From contig JAKASN010000087.1 in assembly GCA_021819025.1 (NCBI GenBank), forward strand, positions 1 to 7,351: DNA of 7,351 nt, read 5' to 3'. The stretch's first letter is position 1, and every line of letters begins with the position of its first letter. Both the position numbers and the translations under genes were made by a program. Source of the DNA: Actinomycetes bacterium (GTDB lineage: Bacteria; Actinomycetota; Acidimicrobiia; Acidimicrobiales; Acidimicrobiaceae). Of this stretch, positions 5,901 to 7,351 are shown one piece after another. Below the pieces are notes generated by a model, which searched no databases, was not told the DNA's origin, and saw nothing but the letters and a program-made list of their open reading frames with translations.

Positions 5901-7351
5901 CGCCGTCAGAGACCCGGATCTGGATCTCGCGGTTGTTGAGGAGGTTTTCCAGGATCGCAGCTGCGTCCATGTACCCCGGCACCCCGTATTCGTGGGTGAG
6001 CGCGATGCTGCGCGAGCTTCCCCTGGGGCTGGCTGCTTCCCAGCGGCCCAACTCCGGCGTGTAGGCGATCTTGGTCTTATCCCAGGAGTAATTGCTCGCG
6101 ATGGAGTTGAAGGCGGCCTCGACGACTTCCGGGGCGATCCAGGTCGATCCGAGGCGCAGGCGGATCTCGGAAATATCGAGGTCCTGGGGCAGTACCGACT
6201 CGAGGGCTGCGACGTTGCGCGCCTGGGACTCGTCGCCTTGGGCGAGTTTGGCGCGCGCCTGGGCGAGCTTGGTGCGGACGTTGCCCGAGAGATAGCTCTG
6301 GGTGTCGATGAGAGAGCCGGTGGCGGGGTCGGCAAATACCAGGTCCTTGATCTGCTCGCTGGCTTCGGTACCAGTGATGCCGAGAAGCAGCGAGACCGAA
6401 GCCAGGTCGACCTCCCCTCTTCGAGACAGCGAGATAGCGATCGCCGTGGCGGGATCGTCTACCCCGAGGATGCCGGGATCGTTGTTGAGTACGCTGTGCG
6501 AGAAGATCGCCGCCTTGGCGGCGGTTCCGGACTCCTCGTCGAAGTTCTCCAGTGCAGCTATTGCGCGGAACATCTTGTCCTTGCGGAATCCACCCAGCTT
6601 GGGATAGACCTTCACCAGGCGCTGTATGCCATCATCGTCGAGCTGGGTGCGGCTTGAGAGCGTGAAGCGGTTGAGGGGTCCGTATTTGGCCACATAGGCG
6701 TCATAAACTTCGTTCAATACCGCGCGGACCGGTTCGGGGTCGCCGTGGGTTTTCCCCTCCTCTTTGAGCAGATTGTCGTAGGTGTCGCGGATCCGCAGCA
6801 GCTGGCGAAGCTCGGATGCCGCAGCGGGGCCTTTCACGAGGTATGGCTCCGTGCGCCCCGACGCCAGGGCAAGTACAAAATCTCCACGGCTATCCAAGTA
6901 GATGGACCCGACGCGCCGGGACGCGGTGCTGTCGGCGGCGAGATCTGCGTCGGCCGCGGTGCCCGCGATTGCCGCATACCCGCGCCCCTGGGCCACAGAT
7001 GCGCTCACGATGGCGGCGAGGCTCTCGGCAAGGAGCTCGGCGAGAGGCCTGTTGGGGTCGGGCGCAACCGAAAGAGTGGGGCCAAAGCGGCCCGAGACGA
7101 CTTGAGAGGTGCCGAGCACCATCTCGGGGCGGTTTGCGAAGTAGCTGTTGGTCCGCACCTCGCCGTCGATCTGTTGGGTCTGTATCCATTCCTGGGCCTG
7201 GGCTTGGGCGACACTGGCGACTTGCGAGCTTCGGCGGAAGAGCACGATGTCGGTGAGAACGTCGGTGCCGGCCACGCGTCGGTGGGCATCGGTGGGCAGG
7301 CGGATAGCTCCGAGGAGCTCGCCATATCTGGCCATCTCGATGCGGGCGGCG
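2920..7351 (-). CDS. DNA methyltransferase-helicase fusion (COG4646/DarB-like), N terminus outside window
   Basis: About 1,476 residues are visible and the frame stays open to the window edge, so the gene is partial. Positions below count from the Met at 7335, which is probably internal: the codons before it are in frame, no ribosome site precedes it, and it falls within the usual approach to the LLGAIRLP motif. Residues 7-36 (LLGAIRLPTDAH, then GTDVLTDIVLFRR) are the end of an N6-adenine methyltransferase domain; its NPP(Y/F) motif should lie to the right, unseen. YFANRPEMVLG (65-75) and YLSGNVR (348-354) are family signatures of the linker. The superfamily 2 helicase follows: GAGKT (572-576), DEAH (731-734), ATATP (782-786), GSTAKMGTGVNVQ (1045-1057) and QRNGRVVRQG (1077-1086), all intact. 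A charged coiled-coil-like stretch lies around 1155-1210, then an acidic segment and a final APAP plus RLRV tail. Such proteins occur on plasmids, integrative elements and phages; DarB of phage P1, a relative, protects transferred DNA from restriction. The exact role here is inferred. Confidence 0.88.
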   Translation of the reverse strand, partial: AARIEMARYGELLGAIRLPTDAHRRVAGTDVLTDIVLFRRSSQVASVAQAQAQEWIQTQQIDGEVRTNSYFANRPEMVLGTSQVVSGRFGPTLSVAPDPNRPLAELLAESLAAIVSASVAQGRGYAAIAGTAADADLAADSTASRRVGSIYLDSRGDFVLALASGRTEPYLVKGPAAASELRQLLRIRDTYDNLLKEEGKTHGDPEPVRAVLNEVYDAYVAKYGPLNRFTLSSRTQLDDDGIQRLVKVYPKLGGFRKDKMFRAIAALENFDEESGTAAKAAIFSHSVLNNDPGILGVDDPATAIAISLSRRGEVDLASVSLLLGITGTEASEQIKDLVFADPATGSLIDTQSYLSGNVRTKLAQARAKLAQGDESQARNVAALESVLPQDLDISEIRLRLGSTWIAPEVVEAAFNSIASNYSWDKTKIAYTPELGRWEAASPRGSSRSIALTHEYGVPGYMDAAAILENLLNNREIQIRVSDGDKMVIDPELTAQARDKADLLQDKMLEVIVADPKLADEVSRTYNERFNAIVARTYSGEHLQLDSLARSFVPHLHQRQMVERILHSPTALAAHPVGAGKTAEMVIAGQILRRSGKIAKPLYAVPNHMLEQFSREYLQLYPNAKILVADKDEVSPASRAEFVSKCASEFWDAVVISHSSFGRIPLSVQAERAFLMERHIELEIALARYGGSTDATVKATEKKVARELAKLKARMESIQRDDSYTFDAMGVDYLFVDEAHLYKNLATLSSSRELAIAGSQRATDLEMKLHYLRSAKQAESAPRIATFATATPIANSPTEAYVMMRYLAPEVLANAQIRHFDDFAATFTEKASVMELSPAGTEYRMKERIAKFRNLPELHAMFSEFVDYLAPEEMKIPTPEVRGGGITTITIPHDESLARFTLALGERAKAVKARLVEPADDNFLKITSDGRKAALDLRIVGRRYAEAENSKVKVASREIHARYRSHRGRFYADSEGNTHPRTGSLQLVFCDQSTPNSDAGGWNVYEALRDELVSLGMDPRSIRFIHEAKSDEDRHRLFQAARSGAISVLVGSTAKMGTGVNVQDRAIAVHHLDAPWRPDELTQRNGRVVRQGNQNRQVEVLVYANEGSFDVFSWQTLARKKTFIDQVLASGNLALREIEDESTDAISYAQVKALATGNPLHIRKAELDAKIMKLERRQRTFQANLARGKNGRMHAEEEIARLSDRRIAQLAIAARWAEHVAYHGETSETTDAADASDAKAAKQVYTATISKGWTRAESKEIASCTGTIPEINKEIAQVLAVENQYSTTPIRLEIDGLLVGMQYQFGTAISEAHWAAYLSIPEAEPGVNPAGSQIKIEYRSVRDGTARIVRRIFNEAASMGPRAQVTSREIDKLHDRIAYYDSILASPAFPEAAALQDLRREQISIENILSATAQEEEDLVKELLSEDDPYLIEPDEECDVSAGSDTANEDYRIAASVMGELGQNLAPAPSPAPRLRV

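Noticed and set aside
4777..6657. Plus-strand open frame of 626 codons opposite the helicase
   Set aside because: It is the antisense shadow of a GC-rich gene with intact helicase motifs on the minus strand. Its translation is Gly/Leu/Glu/Val-rich with no recognisable domain.

Overview
This is a moderately GC-rich bacterial window that looks like part of a mobile or accessory element (plasmid, integrative element or prophage-like island). Its largest gene is the C-terminal part of a giant DNA methyltransferase-helicase fusion of the kind found on plasmids, integrative elements and large phages. Its clearest complete system is an AbiE-type (type IV) toxin-antitoxin cassette. The host cannot be fixed from sequence alone. 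The codon use of the helicase and of the 182-residue gene fits a high-GC proteobacterium or acidobacterium. The conserved 58-residue protein makes me lean weakly to an acidobacterium, but that is a hunch.

Layout, left to right. Bases 1-444 hold no convincing gene. The first ~190 bases are AT-rich (one 60-base line counts 38% GC) and carry short direct and inverted repeats that look like protein-binding sites or an element boundary. A plus-strand gene (445-993) encodes an acidic 182-residue protein I do not recognise, with a clear ribosome-binding site. A 58-residue conserved small protein (1090-1266, plus strand) follows and starts with TTG. The spacer to the next gene (1267-1375) contains a 16-unit CAG-type trinucleotide repeat. 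On the minus strand come the AbiEii-like nucleotidyltransferase toxin (2416-1376) and, upstream of it and overlapping by 14 bases, its AbiEi/DUF6088-like antitoxin (2810-2403). A 109-base spacer with a perfect TATAAT box and paired TACATG motifs precedes the antitoxin. The rest (7351-2920, minus strand) is the methyltransferase-helicase, whose reading frame runs off the right edge, so its N terminus and methyltransferase active site are outside the window.

How the parts may fit together. The toxin-antitoxin pair probably stabilises the element or protects against phage, and its own promoter lies just downstream of the helicase gene. The helicase-methyltransferase would modify or protect element DNA. 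The most intriguing pattern is that the unrecognised 182-residue protein and the giant helicase, which lie on opposite strands at the two ends of the window, finish with similar tails: an APAP stretch followed by a basic LRV ending behind an acidic region. This may be a shared sorting, transfer or packaging signal for element-encoded proteins, although it could also be coincidence. The AbiE pair, lower in GC by spot count, sits between these two genes like inserted cargo.
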